Part shown: piece by piece, positions 37,713-49,498 of the stretch
Layout: the number at the start of each line of letters is the position of its first letter
How positions within the stretch are numbered: the first letter of the stretch is position 1
DNA from: Oreocharis arfaki
Taxonomy: Eukaryota > Chordata > Aves > Passeriformes > Paramythiidae
Reading direction: 5' to 3'
DNA length: 64,000 nucleotides
NCBI GenBank assembly: GCA_013398015.1
Contig: VZRR01010831.1
Location: forward strand, 479,729-543,728
Translations under genes and position numbers: made by a program
Notes under the pieces: generated by a model
Database searches by the model: none
What the model saw: only the letters and a program-made list of their open reading frames with translations
Told to the model about the DNA's origin: nothing

Positions 37713-40083
37713 TGGATGGTCGTGCTGGTTTTGGATGGTACTGTTTGAACCCATATCAGCTTCCCAGTGCAGAGAAGCTGCAAATAGGGTTCCTCAGGCT
37801 TGTGATGGGAACCTTCACATCTTTCCTCTGCCAAGCTTCTCCGGGCTAAAGGTTTTATTATGTGAGGTGAATATTTTCAATGCTGCTGTGAGAAGCCTGC
37901 AGTAACTATGGCATTACTACTCCACATCACAATAGAAGATTTATCAGTGTAAATACAGGGAGGGCCTGGCAAGGGAAGGAGGCCTAAGCTGGAATAAGCT
38001 GGGAAATGCCTGCTCCCCATATCAGTGCTTACAGGGTTTTTTCTACCAACTGGGTCACCTTTAAATTCTGCTTCTTTCTGGCATTTTTTTGCAGTCTTTC
38101 AGAAGATCCTTTCTCTTGGTATCTACACAGTGTTAGTGGAATGGGCTGAAGGATGTCTGAAAGGCCTTGAAAAGTCTGAAGGATTTAAAAAATCCGGAGC
38201 TCTTCCGTTGTAGGATAACTGCACACTGCACTATGAACATCAGTGAGACCAAAGCTGAGATCTTAAAAGGAGGATGAGGAGTGTAAAGGACACCAGTGAA
38301 GGAAAATCGTGAAAGAACAACTCAGGGAAACAGGGCAAAGGTTTCAGTGTGCTCCTCCTTTGCTGTCACCTCTGTGTCATGCTTGTGTGGTGATGAAAAG
38401 AAAAAGGGGAACAAAAATAGTCATAAAAATTGATGCTCAAATATGAGCAAAAATAATTAGGCACGGTGCAATAATAATAGATTGAGGCTGCAGGGAAACC
38501 CTGCACAAAATGCACCAGAAGTTCTCTTTTTCCATGCCCTGGGCATTTTAAAAAGAGGGAAATGCTCGAAGATGAACACAGATCAATTCAGGCTTTGCGG
38601 GCACCAATATTCAGAGCCTCACGTGATGAGGAATTACAGTGTTCCATTGCTCTCTGTTTGCCAAAAATTGAGAAGTTGCAACTTGACCCACATGTACTTA
38701 AACTGATCCAGCTTACCAGAATTAATTCTGCTCCTCTGAAGCTTATGTAACATAATCCATGATGACAAATAAGTGAACTTAAAAATAACTTTTATGAAAA
38801 GGCCAGATGACTTAAAAGAAAAAATAATTAATTACTTCAATATAGACAGGTCAGTCTGAAGAAGACTTTACTTCAAAGGACAGTAGAATGAATCCAGTCA
38901 ACCTTAGAGTTTGTAGTGATACTCCAATATAAAGTCTGCATTAGATGGTGCTCAGGAAAAGCCTCTTACATGCACTTAGGACTGTAAAAGTAATGAATAA
39001 TCCATTTGTGGAGGGTTTGGTGTGCGCTAGGAATACCGATAGATAGCAATTTTATGAACTCTGGATGTAGCTAGGCTAGAAATTATGGTATCACATGCAA
39101 AATTTCCTTTATGAATGCGTCACAGGGCTCTTTAGGGAGCTGGGAGAAAGTGCTGATCAGTGCTGAGGGCAGTGGCTGCACAATGAAGAGGGATGGGCAG
39201 AGCTCAAAGCCTCGAAGACCTTTTTCACTCCCCAATATACCTGTAGCAAGCAGCACATCCCAGGTTAGAAGCAGTTATAGCCTGATTTTGCCATAAGTTC
39301 CCAATGCAAAGACATCCTGTGGGCCATTATTTTGTAGTTGTTTGCTTCCTTTTTTTGCTCCTCTTGCTGCACAATAACTGTCCAAGTAATGATACCATCA
39401 TGACAGCTAATGAGAGTTAACTTTGAATTGAATTATGTCAACTTAATTATAACCCCTTTAAGAACTCCTTTGAGAACAATGAGAATGTCTAGATAGGGGT
39501 TTGATGTGAAATGGATAGTCCAATTTAAATGAAAGCTTAATTCGAGTTAACATTTCTTTCTTTCTTTAGTGTCTTCATTCCTCAGAACAGATTGTTATTC
39601 TCTGTAATTAACTGACAGAAATAATAAAAAAAAGTCCCCAACAAACAGAAAATAATCATAGCAATGAAAGTTCAGCCTCCACGTAAGCAAGCTGTGCTCC
39701 TGCCCCTCAAATTACTCTTCGTTGCTGACTGGAAAGATGTGGGTTTAGCCTCTCAAGTATATTCAGAAGACAAAAAACCTTGCACGCACTTGTTCCTCTG
39801 ATTTACTGCCCATGACTGATGGGGAATGGCATTTGCTGGCAGCATGATGACAACAGATCCAGACCCCTGGCAATCTGATCCTCTGGGGACAACTCTCTGA
39901 CTTTTGAGTTTCTCTTGGTTTTTTAAACTACCTGAGCATTAATTTTGGACAGATTTCCCCCCTAGTCTATGTTGCTTTGTGTGTTTAATGTTTTTAAATA
40001 ACCTGTGGGGCTCTCATGACAGCACACACACCCCACTGGTCTGTTTCTTTGATGGTTCATCAGACTGGGATACAGGGGATGTT

Positions 40084-40287
40084 AGAAACAGAGAATAGTG
40101 AAATGGTTTGGGTTGGAGGGGCCCTTAAACATCATCCAGTGCCACCCCTGCCATGGGCAGGGACACCTCCCACTGTCCCAGGCTGCTCCAAGCCCCAATG
40201 TCCAACCTGGCCTTGGGCACTGCCAGGGATCCAGGGGCAGCCACAGCTGCTCTGGGCACCCTGTGCCAGGGCCTCCCCACCCTCTTC
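40084..40287 (-). mobile_element. CR1 3' end, antisense
   Basis: Reverse copy of the same young group: aatggtttgggttggagggg, ccatgggcagggacacctcc, ccaagccccaatgtccaacc, ending at ctgtgccagggcctccccac. It is 5'-truncated at about 40287, leaving only the last ~200 nt. Confidence 0.85.
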
Positions 40288-41743
40288 TGTGAGAAAGCAA
40301 ATGAAAGAATCTCCTGACCCAGGGTATTCACTCTTGGATCTTTTATTTGTTTTAAGCTGAACTGCAGTGAACTGTCATAGCTCTTGTTCAGTTTCCCTCT
40401 AGTTTGCCTTTAAAACACGGTTGTGTCCTCTAGAGGAAGAAAAAAAACACGTGTTTTTACAGCCTCTTGCAAAGGATTTCTGCCCATTTCTATTTCTGTG
40501 ACAGTAAATGCAGGTTGGAGGATTTGTAATTTAAACAAACAAACATGCAGAAAACTGCATTAGCATAAGAGAGTGCACTGTTCTGTGAAGGGACCTCTTT
40601 ATCTTCAATTAATAATTGGGTAATTTGTAAAAAAAATAGGAACAGACACAGCCCTAATCCAGTGCCATGCCATCAAATGTGAGGCTAGAGGGAAGTGAGC
40701 AGGCATGTGAGTAGCTTTGATAACAAAGAAGTAAACCCTGCAGCTTACCCGTATGAGTCCAAAAATTCCCTTGGCTCGAAAGGAAGAGGTCTGTGAGATT
40801 CCAGGCTTTTTTAACTCGTGAAAACCTGTTTGAATTTCAAACCGATTGCTCTGAGGTGGATTTCACTTAACATTTATTTTGTTTCTAGTTTTCTTCGTGC
40901 ACCTTTTAACAGTCTCAGGACATCGTTAGAAGTTCAGCTATAAAGAAAATCGGGCTTGAAAAATTTCCTGCTGTTTTACCATTTCTTTTAAAAGCACTCT
41001 GTACATGGAAGGAATAAGAAAATCCATAAAAAGCTGTGGATACTTCCACAAAAATAGTGCACTGTGCTTTTCTGATACTTTTCTGAGTTATGGTCTATCA
41101 TCTTGCCGCTGGCTTTGGCTCCTGGGAGGTTTATGTTGCTTCCACACATCTCAGTGAAATGAGGGATACGGGATATTGAAAACCAGGAGCTACAACATAA
41201 ATGTTGCACTTTCAACATCTGATGTCCAGCCTATGACTTCTTAAGGAAGAATTCACATTGAAATGACTACAAAAAGCAAAGGGATAACACGGAAAGTTTG
41301 CTTACAGTGGTGCCATGCCACGCTGAAGGCTTCAGCAGGAGTCCTGTCTTCCACCTGCTTTGTCCTACAGGAACTGGCAACATCTGGAAGTACCTGGATA
41401 TGTCAAGAAACACTGATAATGTGGGAAGGCCAGGGAGAAATTTATTTATATTTAATTTTAAATGCATTTTCAGACTTCATGCTGCAGAGGGAATTTTGCA
41501 GGGGGCAGGAATTTGAGCAGTCCAGATGCTCACAGGTGTGTCTTGTAGATAGAGCTGGCAGCATCTCCTGCTGCTTTTCAAAGGTGGCCTGAGAACCACG
41601 AGGCACCTCCTGCAGCAAAAACCTGGCACCACTGACGACAGATGTGACTTCCAACACCAGCTTCAGCAGAGTCAGCATTTCACTCTGTGTCTCTGGGTGC
41701 ACTGAGCATTTTTCTGTTTGAGTTACTTTGGTTAATTAGCCCA

Positions 41744-42149
41744 TGGTGTGGTGGGGTGACCCAGGCTGGATGCCAGACACCCACCAGAGCCTCTCTATCA
41801 TTCCCCTCTGCAGCTGGACAGAGGAGAGGAAATATAACAAAGGTTCATGAGTTGAGGACAGAGTGAGATCACTCACCAAATACTGTCACAGGCAAACCAG
41901 ACTCAAATTGGAGATATTAATTGAGTTTATTACCAACAAAATCAGAGCATGATAATGAGAAGAAAACTAAATCTTAAAAACACCTTCCCCACAGCCCTCT
42001 CTCTTTCCCAGCTAGACCTCCTCCTCCCCAGCAACACAGGAAGATGGGAATAGGGGTTGCAATCAGTTCATCACATCTGCTGGACATGGGGGAAGCTTCT
42101 GGCAACCTGTAACCTCTCCACTACCAAAACCTGGCCATGAAAACCCAAC
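41744..42149 (-). mobile_element. LTR remnant of an endogenous retrovirus, antisense, internally deleted
   Basis: From memory this matches a long avian ERV LTR common in songbird assemblies: tggtggggtgacccaggctg at one end, then cagctggacagaggagagga, gagatcactcaccaaatact and gagtttattaccaacaaaat (carrying an antisense aataaa signal), and at the other end cactaccaaaacctggccat with aaaacccaacc. The middle of the LTR, which I recall as several hundred bases longer, appears to be missing around 42060-42085. No retroviral coding sequence adjoins it. Class and exact borders uncertain; no clear target duplication. Confidence 0.58.
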
Positions 42150-43536
42150 CCCGATGGCTGGTGGCAGTGCAGCCCTGTGTAAATCTTTTCTAGATGTGGC
42201 CTTAGGAGTGCCCAGGTGGAAAACCAGCCTGATCCATGAGAGCTTCTGACTGCCCGGTGTCTTTGCATCGCTCTGGTGTCCAGCCTCCACAGGGCAGCAC
42301 AAACCACGGCTCTCTCCTGGCTGGTTAAACCTCAGAGCTCTGGAAGGAGGGAGCCAGGGGTCTCCAGCTGCTGTTTAGCCAGGACAGGAGATGTTGATGC
42401 TTGGCTGTTAGGAAAGTAATGCTGCCCCATTACCCAGCCTTCACTTCGTCTGTTACATAGATCTTTAAACTGCTACTTGTGTTTTAGATAAAATTTTGGC
42501 CAGAGGAATAAAACGTCTTGAGAAGCTTGGCCTTCAACGATGCTTGAAGAGAACATAGGCAACACAGTCCAAACTAATTGTATAATCCGTGAAATCTTTC
42601 CTTTTTGTGAATATTTCAAGTCCCATTGCAGCCTACTCAAGTAATTTTGCTTAATTTTTCAATGCCTGTTCTTTTATGCATGATTCTTTTCTCGAGATTA
42701 ACTGTCCCAGTTATATTTGATGCTGGGTCTCATTTTCATGTTTTCCTAATTGGTGCAAAATGGATTATTAAGTATAAATCCTGATCAGTGTGCACGACTG
42801 AAGTAGATCAGGACTAAAAATACAGTATTTTCTCCATCTGTATTCAGTATCTGCCTTTAAAATATATATTTAGAGGCCAACAGCAAGTCTATTTCTATCA
42901 AGGGTCATTCTTGAGGAATAACAAATGAAGTTTTAACACAACCTCGGTGTTTATGTATGTTATGAACTGGAAGTAAAGGAGTAATATTCTTTTGATATAT
43001 ATAGGTGATCTAAGAGCTGATACAAACTGATTTTAGTTTATTTACATTTGTGGACCTCAAATAGACTTTCAAGGTACTAATATATACATACATGAAGGTT
43101 TATTTTGCTTAATACCAAAATTGTTGTAGCAGACAGGTGTCAAGAATTTATTTTTTATAAGACACCTGTCTACTGTGGACACTTCTTGCTGGAATTTTGG
43201 AGAAAAGCATCCCTTGGACGTAATTTTCATCCATAATTTCCACTACAAAATATATAAAAGTCAGAAAAGATGATAAATAACTGGGTTTGCTCTTTTTCTC
43301 TACAAAGACTCTGCCTGTCCTGTGCCTCATCTCTCTTTTAGTGACTTATCTTCCAGGTAATGATGTTTGTGCTTGTATAAATAGCTAACACTCTCAGTTA
43401 AAAGGAAATACTATCCTAAAAACAACATTTTTGGATTGGTTTGCTTTCCCCTTTTAATTGTGGGTGTCTCTATTTCCCTTCCAAGGGCTGTATGAACGGG
43501 CACCTCACTCCAGTCTCTTTTGCTCTCTCCCTCAAG

Positions 43537-43655
43537 GCCCTGGCCAGGATTCTGACGTTCAGCGGGACGGTGACAACGCCCTGGATGAAGGACATTGTCC
43601 TGCCTTGCAAAGCCGTGGGGGACCCTGCTCCAACAGTCAAATGGATGAAGGATAG
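43537..43655 (+). CDS. DSCAM: DSCAM exon, first half of Ig10 (frame problem at acceptor)
   Basis: Encodes ALARILTFSGTVTTPWMKD, IVLPCKAVGDPAPTVKWMKD and the first two bases of a serine codon. The first cysteine (LPCKA) and the core tryptophan (VKW) of the tenth Ig domain are present. Donor aaggatag|gtaacc leaves phase 2 and joins correctly to the next exon (D-S-N-G). The best acceptor, after a long pyrimidine tract ending ccctcaag, gives a start at 43537. Phase 1 from the previous exon requires a start at 43538. As assembled, splicing at 43536 shifts the frame and reaches tag at 43653-43655. An upstream AG at 43512-43513 would keep frame and insert VSFALSLK. The coding identity is certain; the exact start is not. 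Confidence 0.88.
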
Positions 43656-44545
43656 GTAACCAGCAACTAAATGTATAGCTGGGATAAAGCCCATTTGCTT
43701 AAAATCCTGAGGGTTGTGGGGAGGGTGATCCTGGAGCACAGGGAGGAAGGACGACTACTTGTGGTGATTTGTGTATGGTCACGGTAGATGAGGAGCTTAG
43801 AAATTCCTTTAACTAATTGGCTGTGGTGATTACAGGGCATCAAAGGGAGAAAAAATAATGAAGAAGAGGTAGAGGTAAACATTCAAAATGTAGAACTTAG
43901 GAGTCTTTTTTATCCTCAGGCAGACAGAAAGGTTTTATTCTGAGAGAGCAAAGTGCCTGATACGGTGATTTGTGCTGAGGTGGGCNGTTTTATCCTCAGG
44001 CAGACAGGTTTTATTCTGAGAGAGCAAAGTGCCTGATACGGTGATTTGTGCTGAGGTGGGCAGTAAATGTCTTGCACGTATTTAATTTTCCGTTATTCTG
44101 TTTTCAACTTTAGTTTCACAGTCTGACAGAGCCACTTGGAAACACACATGGACAATAATTTTCATCCAAGCACCGTGTAAGCAGGGAAACTACAGCGCTC
44201 TGAAACCATCTTGTGAATTGACATAATATGATTTTATAAGGATGAACTTCATAGCCAGGAACTGACTATACCTTTATTTCAGCATTTTTATGAAATAAAA
44301 AGTTAAGGAAGGAGTGAATTTCTGTTTTCACTCACGCCGAGACCAGGAAAAGTGCATTTTTAAGCAAATTATGGGTGTTTCCCAACAGAAAATACTCCGT
44401 TGCTGCCTTATTAAAGGGACACACCTCACCCCACACCTTGTCCTCTCTTTCCATACTTAGTTGCTTCAAAAAAAAAAAAAATCCACTTGTGAGTAATTTT
44501 GATTGTAACTTCTTTAATGTATGCACTTTGTTTCCTGTGAGGCAG
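43656..44545 (+). other. intron inside Ig10 (0.9 kb)
   Basis: Phase-2 intron. Contains the 78/74-nt tandem duplication around the N at 43986 and nothing else recognisable. Confidence 0.83.
43908..44061. repeat. tandem duplication around an N
   Basis: Copy 1 at 43908-43985 (78 nt) and copy 2 at 43988-44061 (74 nt) both run from ttttatcctcaggcagacag to gtgctgaggtgggc. Copy 2 lacks four bases (aaag); otherwise I see no difference. They are separated by the N at 43986 and one g. Confidence 0.92.
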
Positions 44546-44709
44546 TAACGGGACACCCAGCCTAGTGATGATTGATGGGCGAAGGAGCATCTTCAGCAAC
44601 GGCAGCTTCGTCATCAGGACTGTGAAAGCAGAAGACTCTGGGTACTACAGCTGTGTGGCCAGCAACAACTGGGGATCAGATGAGATCATTTTGAATTTGC
44701 AGGTGCAAG
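44546..44709 (+). CDS. DSCAM: DSCAM exon, second half of Ig10
   Basis: 164-nt exon. One base completes serine, then NGTPSLVMIDGRRSIFSNGS, FVIRTVKAEDSGYYSCVAS and NNWGSDEIILNLQVQ. The D-S-G-Y-Y-S-C motif is the Ig F strand with the second disulphide cysteine, pairing with the cysteine in the preceding exon. N-G-T and N-G-S are glycosylation sequons. Acceptor gtgaggcag|ta has a weak pyrimidine tract close to the AG, though a T-rich stretch lies upstream; donor gcaag|gtaagg. Starts phase 2, ends phase 1. This Ig domain sits between FN4 and FN5, an arrangement unique to the DSCAM family. Confidence 0.96.
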
Positions 44710-47569
44710 GTAAGGCTGGTGGATCTACCTCAGAATTGTTACCAAAGCTTTAAAGTGCTACAGGTAAATGCGAGAGGCGTGTCTGTTTGAAGGCGTGCGC
44801 AAAATATTCGTGTTTATGTGTATTAGTGCAAATCTGATTCTTCCAAATTAATAAATAAGTCATTCTGACTCAGCCACGGGCATTTTGTGATCTAGAGAAT
44901 GGTGCTTTTGGTGAAACAATTCACACACCCTCAGTTAAGTCTCTGTGTGAGTTTTTGCAAGATTGCCAACCGTGTGTTTGCATTTGGTTATCTTCTAGCT
45001 CTTCACACAGAAAGTATCAGCTTCTGCCTTCTCCCTGCAAATATCACATGTATCATTTCAATATTATAAAATTCAGAAAGACCTGAAGGCCTTTAATTTA
45101 GCTCCTGAAAAGCTATCAGCAGAAAATTTCCCTCTGCACTGAGACCTTGCACAGAAACTTCATTATGTGGGCACAGAATTTTGTTATGAGGTGAATATGA
45201 GGAAGCACTGGAAATGAAACATCAGTACCCCTTCAGCTAATGCATTTCTCCAGCTACATTTTATATTAATGTTGAAAAGCACAAAGTGCATCCAGGATGG
45301 TGTTGATATGTACAAAAGTGGGGACAATATGAGAATATAAACCAAGACTAACGTGAAGCCTGTGTACTCGCATTTCAAGAATTCACTGTGCAGAACTCCT
45401 TGCTCACTTACACTAAAGCAGATCCTGCAAATGCTTCAACTGACTGCAGATTTTTGTACCAGAGTGGACCATCACTCTCCTGGATGTGGAATCTAAATTT
45501 CCAGTGCAAACATATGAGAGCACAGCGAGAGGTTGTTTCCAGTGCAGTCCCCCTCTCCCTGTATAAATCATTTCACTGAGCCTTGGAACAAACATCATAG
45601 CAGATATTGGCACATATCAGCTTACCTACAATCCAACAGAAACTGAAGATGCTCTTCTGCAATGTTTGAAGCATGGCCACAACAGGAAGTAGGGAGCGAA
45701 AACACCGGCAAATGGAAACCTTGTATTTATATTTCACTAAGTACTTTTGTAATTGCATATCTTTGCTGTTATTGAACTGCAGCAACTAAAAGCAAGTCAA
45801 TATTACTTCCCTGAGGGACAGACAAAGAGTGGCTTTTAATATGTGGGACCACCATTTTTTGTAGATAGGGTGAAGCTGTGATGAAAGCTTTTACAATAAA
45901 TCTTTCCCAGCACAGTGTGTGCAGTCTCTCTCCATGGAATCGGCCAGGTCACTCAAAATAACAGAACAAATCCATCTCACACAGAGAATTTTTCTTTAGA
46001 GTATAAACTGTCTCTTTTGTTTTCTTCAGCACTGTTTGGCCCTGTGAGGGCAGAAAAATCAACTTCTCTTTGAACTAATCCATAGCTGCAAACCAGCAGA
46101 CTCTGCCTTATATCAGCACCCATTATTCTGCAATCTGAAAACTTAAACATGGACTGCAGTGGGGAGCTTTCCCTGGAGTTTCACTCTGCAGGAAGAGCTG
46201 GCCCTTAAACATAGGCAAAGCAGGCAATGTCCTCTGGCAGCAGCGTGCTGGACACAGCAGAGCTTTTGGGACTTCTGTCCTGCCAGGCTCATGGGCTGGT
46301 GTTTGTTGAGCAGTGACTGTGACAGGACAAGGGCAGCTCCTGCCAGCACCAGTCGCTGACACCACCACCCTCTTCTCTCCCATGCCAGAGGAGCTGTGGC
46401 CATCCTGTTGTCTCTCCTCTGCAGCTTTCCATCCTATCTTTGCCACAGTTTCTTGATCCTTTCCCAGCATGGACACTGTCCATACCTCACTCCATGTTCT
46501 TGAGGCACAAAGCTTAGTTTTGTCTATGTGTCTGACAGTTCCCAGCCCATCCCCAGTCCCAGTTCCCTGTGTCAATTCCCAGTCCCAGTTTACCTCATCC
46601 TGTGCAATTTGTTGGGATGTGGCATGGCTCCTTCTCCACCCTTTCATGCTGGAAGAAATTCCTCCAGTGAGGGTGGTAAGGCCCTGGCACAGGCTGACCA
46701 GAGAAGTTATGGATGCCCCATACCTAGAAGTGTCCAGGGCCAGGCTGGATGGGGCTTAGAGGAGTGTGGAAGGTGTCCCTGCCCATGACAGTGCATTGGA
46801 ACAAGATGATCTTTAAGGTCTTTTCCAACCCAAACCATTCTATGATTTTCCTCCAAAGGAAACTGGGAACTGGGAAGTGGATGGGAGTTAAAACCTCAGT
46901 TTTATTCCTGCACTCAGTCAGCAGCTAGTCCTTGGTTTTCTGCCCCACAGATTAGACACAACCATATGTTTGTGGGGAGCAGCAGAGCTGAAGCGTTTCC
47001 AGTCTTTGCTGACAGAGTTGGGAAATCCTTATACTGAGAGCCTCAGTGGTCTGGAAGAGGTCATGGATCTGCCTCCAGTCACAGATCTACCTGTGCTACC
47101 CAGTTAACTCTCACAGTGGCCCTGGAAGAAGCCCTTGAGAGGCACCTTTTTTTTCATTTTTACCATAATACCCAGTAAACACAGGGATGAGTGGGGCATC
47201 ATTTGCAACTGCACATCTGTTTCCTGCCACTAAAACTTCATCTTCTCCCTAAAACAGATATCAGAAACAAATGATAATGGCTGGGTAGCTCATGTGCCAT
47301 TGAGGTCTAACAGGACAGACACAAAAAAATTCAGAGAAAAACAAAGGTTAAGAACTGAAAGACAAAATTGTGCATAAAATTAAATAAAAAAGTGGGAGCT
47401 TGTCTGTTCTCGTCTTAACCAAGGATGTCAGCTGAACAGACACTTTGACAGAAATAATTTGCATCTTTTGCAACTCAAAACAGCTATTTGATAAATGAGT
47501 GTTAGAAGTGATTAAGATCGTGTCAAACCATTTGATTGCATTTTCTATTTTTAACTATTTCCCATTTAG
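44710..47569 (+). other. intron, Ig10/FN5 boundary (2.9 kb)
   Basis: Phase-1 intron with a CR1 tail at 46650-46850. The antisense open frame at 46123-46647 is not supported by any recognisable domain. Confidence 0.83.
46650..46850 (+). mobile_element. CR1 3' end
   Basis: Sense fragment: aaattcctccagtgagggtg, aggccctggcacaggctgac, ggaaggtgtccctgcccatg, and the terminus ttttccaacccaaaccattc with tatgatt. 5'-truncated; moderately diverged. Confidence 0.82.
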
Positions 47570-47668
47570 TTCCACCAGACCAGCCAAGACTCACTGTATC
47601 CAAAACTACATCTTCCTCTATCACTCTTTCCTGGATACCTGGAGACAATGGTGGCAGTTCTATCCGAG
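47570..47668 (+). CDS. DSCAM: DSCAM exon, first half of FN5
   Basis: 99-nt exon. Phase-1 join gives V-P-P-D-Q-P-R-L-T-V-S-K, then TTSSSITLSWIPGDNGGSSI and R-G. PPDQPRLTV and the ITLSW core tryptophan identify the N-terminal half of FN5. Acceptor tcccatttag|tt, donor tatccgag|gtaatg, phase 1 on both sides. The 586-nt intron that follows is the shortest in the window, and its exon partner at 48255 completes the domain. Confidence 0.95.
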
Positions 47669-48254
47669 GTAATGTAATTCAGGTTAATTGCTGCTTCTTA
47701 CTAAATTATCATATGTTGATAGGATTAGTATACAATTATGAATGGCTCCAAAAAAAAGAAAAAAAAGAGGAAAACAAACCAATCTGTATTGCTGCCAACC
47801 TTTAATGTGCACTAGCATGGTGATAACAGCTTCCAGTAAATTGCAGTTTGTCTTTGTGGTGGTTTATTCACACATTTAATCACCTTCTCCCAGCGTACTC
47901 TCAGCTGTTATGACAGTTGCTCTATCTGATTTTCCAGACATGTAATCTCTAACCACTCATTTTGGAGGGTCCAGGTTCATCATCTTGTTGTTGCTGATTG
48001 AAGGGTTCTTAGAAATATCCATCCTTTTCTTTTCCCCTTGAAGCGATCGTAAAAAATTGTATTTGAGCTCTTGTCAGGGTAGGCAAAATGCATTTCCTGG
48101 TATCTTTTAGTCAGGGGAGAGCTGTATGTTTCCCTGCACATGGGATTTTTTTTTTTTTCCAGTTTTATTAGGTCTTTAAAATGCCCCCTTGGGTTACCCG
48201 AAGGATTTGTGCTTTGTGCCCGGCTTACCGTGTCCATCCGCGCTTTCCCTCCAG
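47669..48254 (+). other. intron inside FN5 (0.6 kb)
   Basis: Shortest intron of the window, phase 1; unique AT-rich sequence with a T run near 48147-48159. No feature. Confidence 0.85.
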
Positions 48255-48443
48255 GTTACATCCTGCAGTACTCGGAGGATAACAGCGAGCAGTGGGGCAG
48301 TTTCCCCATCAGCCCCAGTGAGAGATCCTACAGGCTGGAAACGCTGAAATGTGGCACCTGGTACAAGTTCACCCTGACTGCTCAGAACGGGGTGGGGCCG
48401 GGACGCATCAGCGAGATCATCGAGGCCAAGACGCTCGGCAAAG
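48255..48443 (+). CDS. DSCAM: DSCAM exon, second half of FN5
   Basis: 189-nt exon: YILQYSEDNSEQWGSFPISP, SERSYRLETLKCGTWYKFTL and TAQNGVGPGRISEIIEAKT, ending L-G-K. L-K-C-G-T-W-Y-K-F and the N-G-V-G-x-G turn are the FN3 E-F-G region. Acceptor ccctccag|gt: the exon itself starts with gt, which together with the preceding g makes glycine. Donor ggcaaag|gtacct. Phase 1 both ends. The open frame upstream of the acceptor (from 48140) is intronic and not protein. Confidence 0.96.
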
Positions 48444-49207
48444 GTACCTTGGTTCCACCCCCTTCCCCCTCCTAAAGCCCCTGCATTCTGCTCTAGGTCC
48501 TGGCTTGATGAGAAAACAGGCTTGGATATTTTAATATTACTGGCTTGGGAAACATTTCCAGCTCTGTCCATGCTGTGGCAGAAAAGGCTGTCGCTGTGGA
48601 ACTTGAAGCCCACACGAGCTGATGTTCTGTCCTTATATTTCTAATAATTTTTCTCTAAGATGGGTTGGCAGATATTTGGTAAGGGGGTGTCTCCACTGTC
48701 ACAGACTATAGCAATTCCAACTACTTCATTGCCATGAGGAAATTGTCTCTTCTCTTCTTATAAAAATTCAGGGGTTTATCTGTCTGGATGTTGAAGGAAG
48801 ACAGGGAGTATATTTATGTATAACGGAAATGGAGCCAACGTCTTATTTCTGCTCCCAGCCAGTATTGCAGGAGCTGTGCAAGCAGCGTCCTCTGAATGGG
48901 AGAAGTGTCAAAAATAAAGGAAAAGTCTGCGTAAAGTTCTGCAAGGCAAAACAAAACAAGTTTTTTGAATGGGTGTTTGGATTTTTTTTTTTTCCATGTA
49001 TTGATTTGAAAATCTGGGTTTGTGACTCTGGCACAAAGTGAGAAAAAAAATATTCGAGAAGGAGGAGGGGGAGAAGTTGAATATATAGATCCTGAGTTAA
49101 AGCTAAAGTTAAGATTGCCCTAAAAATTATTCTCTTTATTTTGTACTTTGAGAGCATTTTACCTGCAATATTTAACCATTTTGTCTGGAATATCCCATTG
49201 CCTCTAG
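48444..49207 (+). other. intron, FN5/FN6 boundary (0.8 kb)
   Basis: Phase-1 intron, unique sequence, no repeat recognised. Confidence 0.85.
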
Positions 49208-49498
49208 AGCCACAGTTTTCCAAGGAGCAGGAGCTCTTTGCCAGCATCAACACCACGCGGGTGAGGCTGAACCTGATCGGCTGGAACGACGGCGGCTGCC
49301 CCATCACCTCCTTCACCCTGGAGTATCGGCCCTTTGGGACCACGGTCTGGACAACGGCCCAGAGGACATCTCTGTCCAAGTCCTACATCCTCTACGACCT
49401 CCAGGAGGCCACCTGGTACGAGCTGCAGATGAGAGTGTGCAACAGTGCTGGCTGTGCAGAGAAACAAGCCAAATTTGCCACGCTCAATTATGATGGCA
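49208..49498 (+). CDS. DSCAM: DSCAM exon, complete FN6
   Basis: 291-nt exon, the only one in the window that holds a whole domain. It reads EPQFSKEQELFASINTTRVR, LNLIGWNDGGCPITSFTLEY, RPFGTTVWTTAQRTSLSKSY, ILYDLQEATWYELQMRVCNS and AGCAEKQAKFATLNYDG. Core tryptophan is in GWNDGG; cysteines in GGCPI, RVCNS and AGCAE are family features. N-T-T is a glycosylation sequon. Acceptor gcctctag|ag, donor gatggca|gtaagt; the trailing a and gt of the next exon form serine. GC content is clearly higher than in the flanking introns. Confidence 0.97.

Larger units (their letters stand above)
36051..43536 (+). other. intron, FN4/Ig10 boundary (7.5 kb)
   Basis: Phase-1 intron. Holds a long CR1 tail at 37139-37712, an antisense CR1 tail at 40084-40287 and an internally deleted antisense LTR at about 41744-42149. 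Nothing recognised elsewhere. Ends in a strong pyrimidine tract before the AG at 43535-43536. Confidence 0.82.

Noticed and set aside
43458..43655. Frame reading QGPGQDSDVQRDG over the Ig10 exon
   Set aside because: It is the +1 frame of the Ig10 exon, without Ig features, ending in tag. Noted only because it is what splicing at 43536 would produce.
46123..46647. 174-codon antisense frame
   Set aside because: No domain, overlaps another frame, intronic and partly next to a CR1 tail.
48140..48254. Upstream extension of the FN5 exon frame
   Set aside because: The frame is open before 48255 but a clear acceptor and the phase-1 join to R-G place the exon start at 48255.
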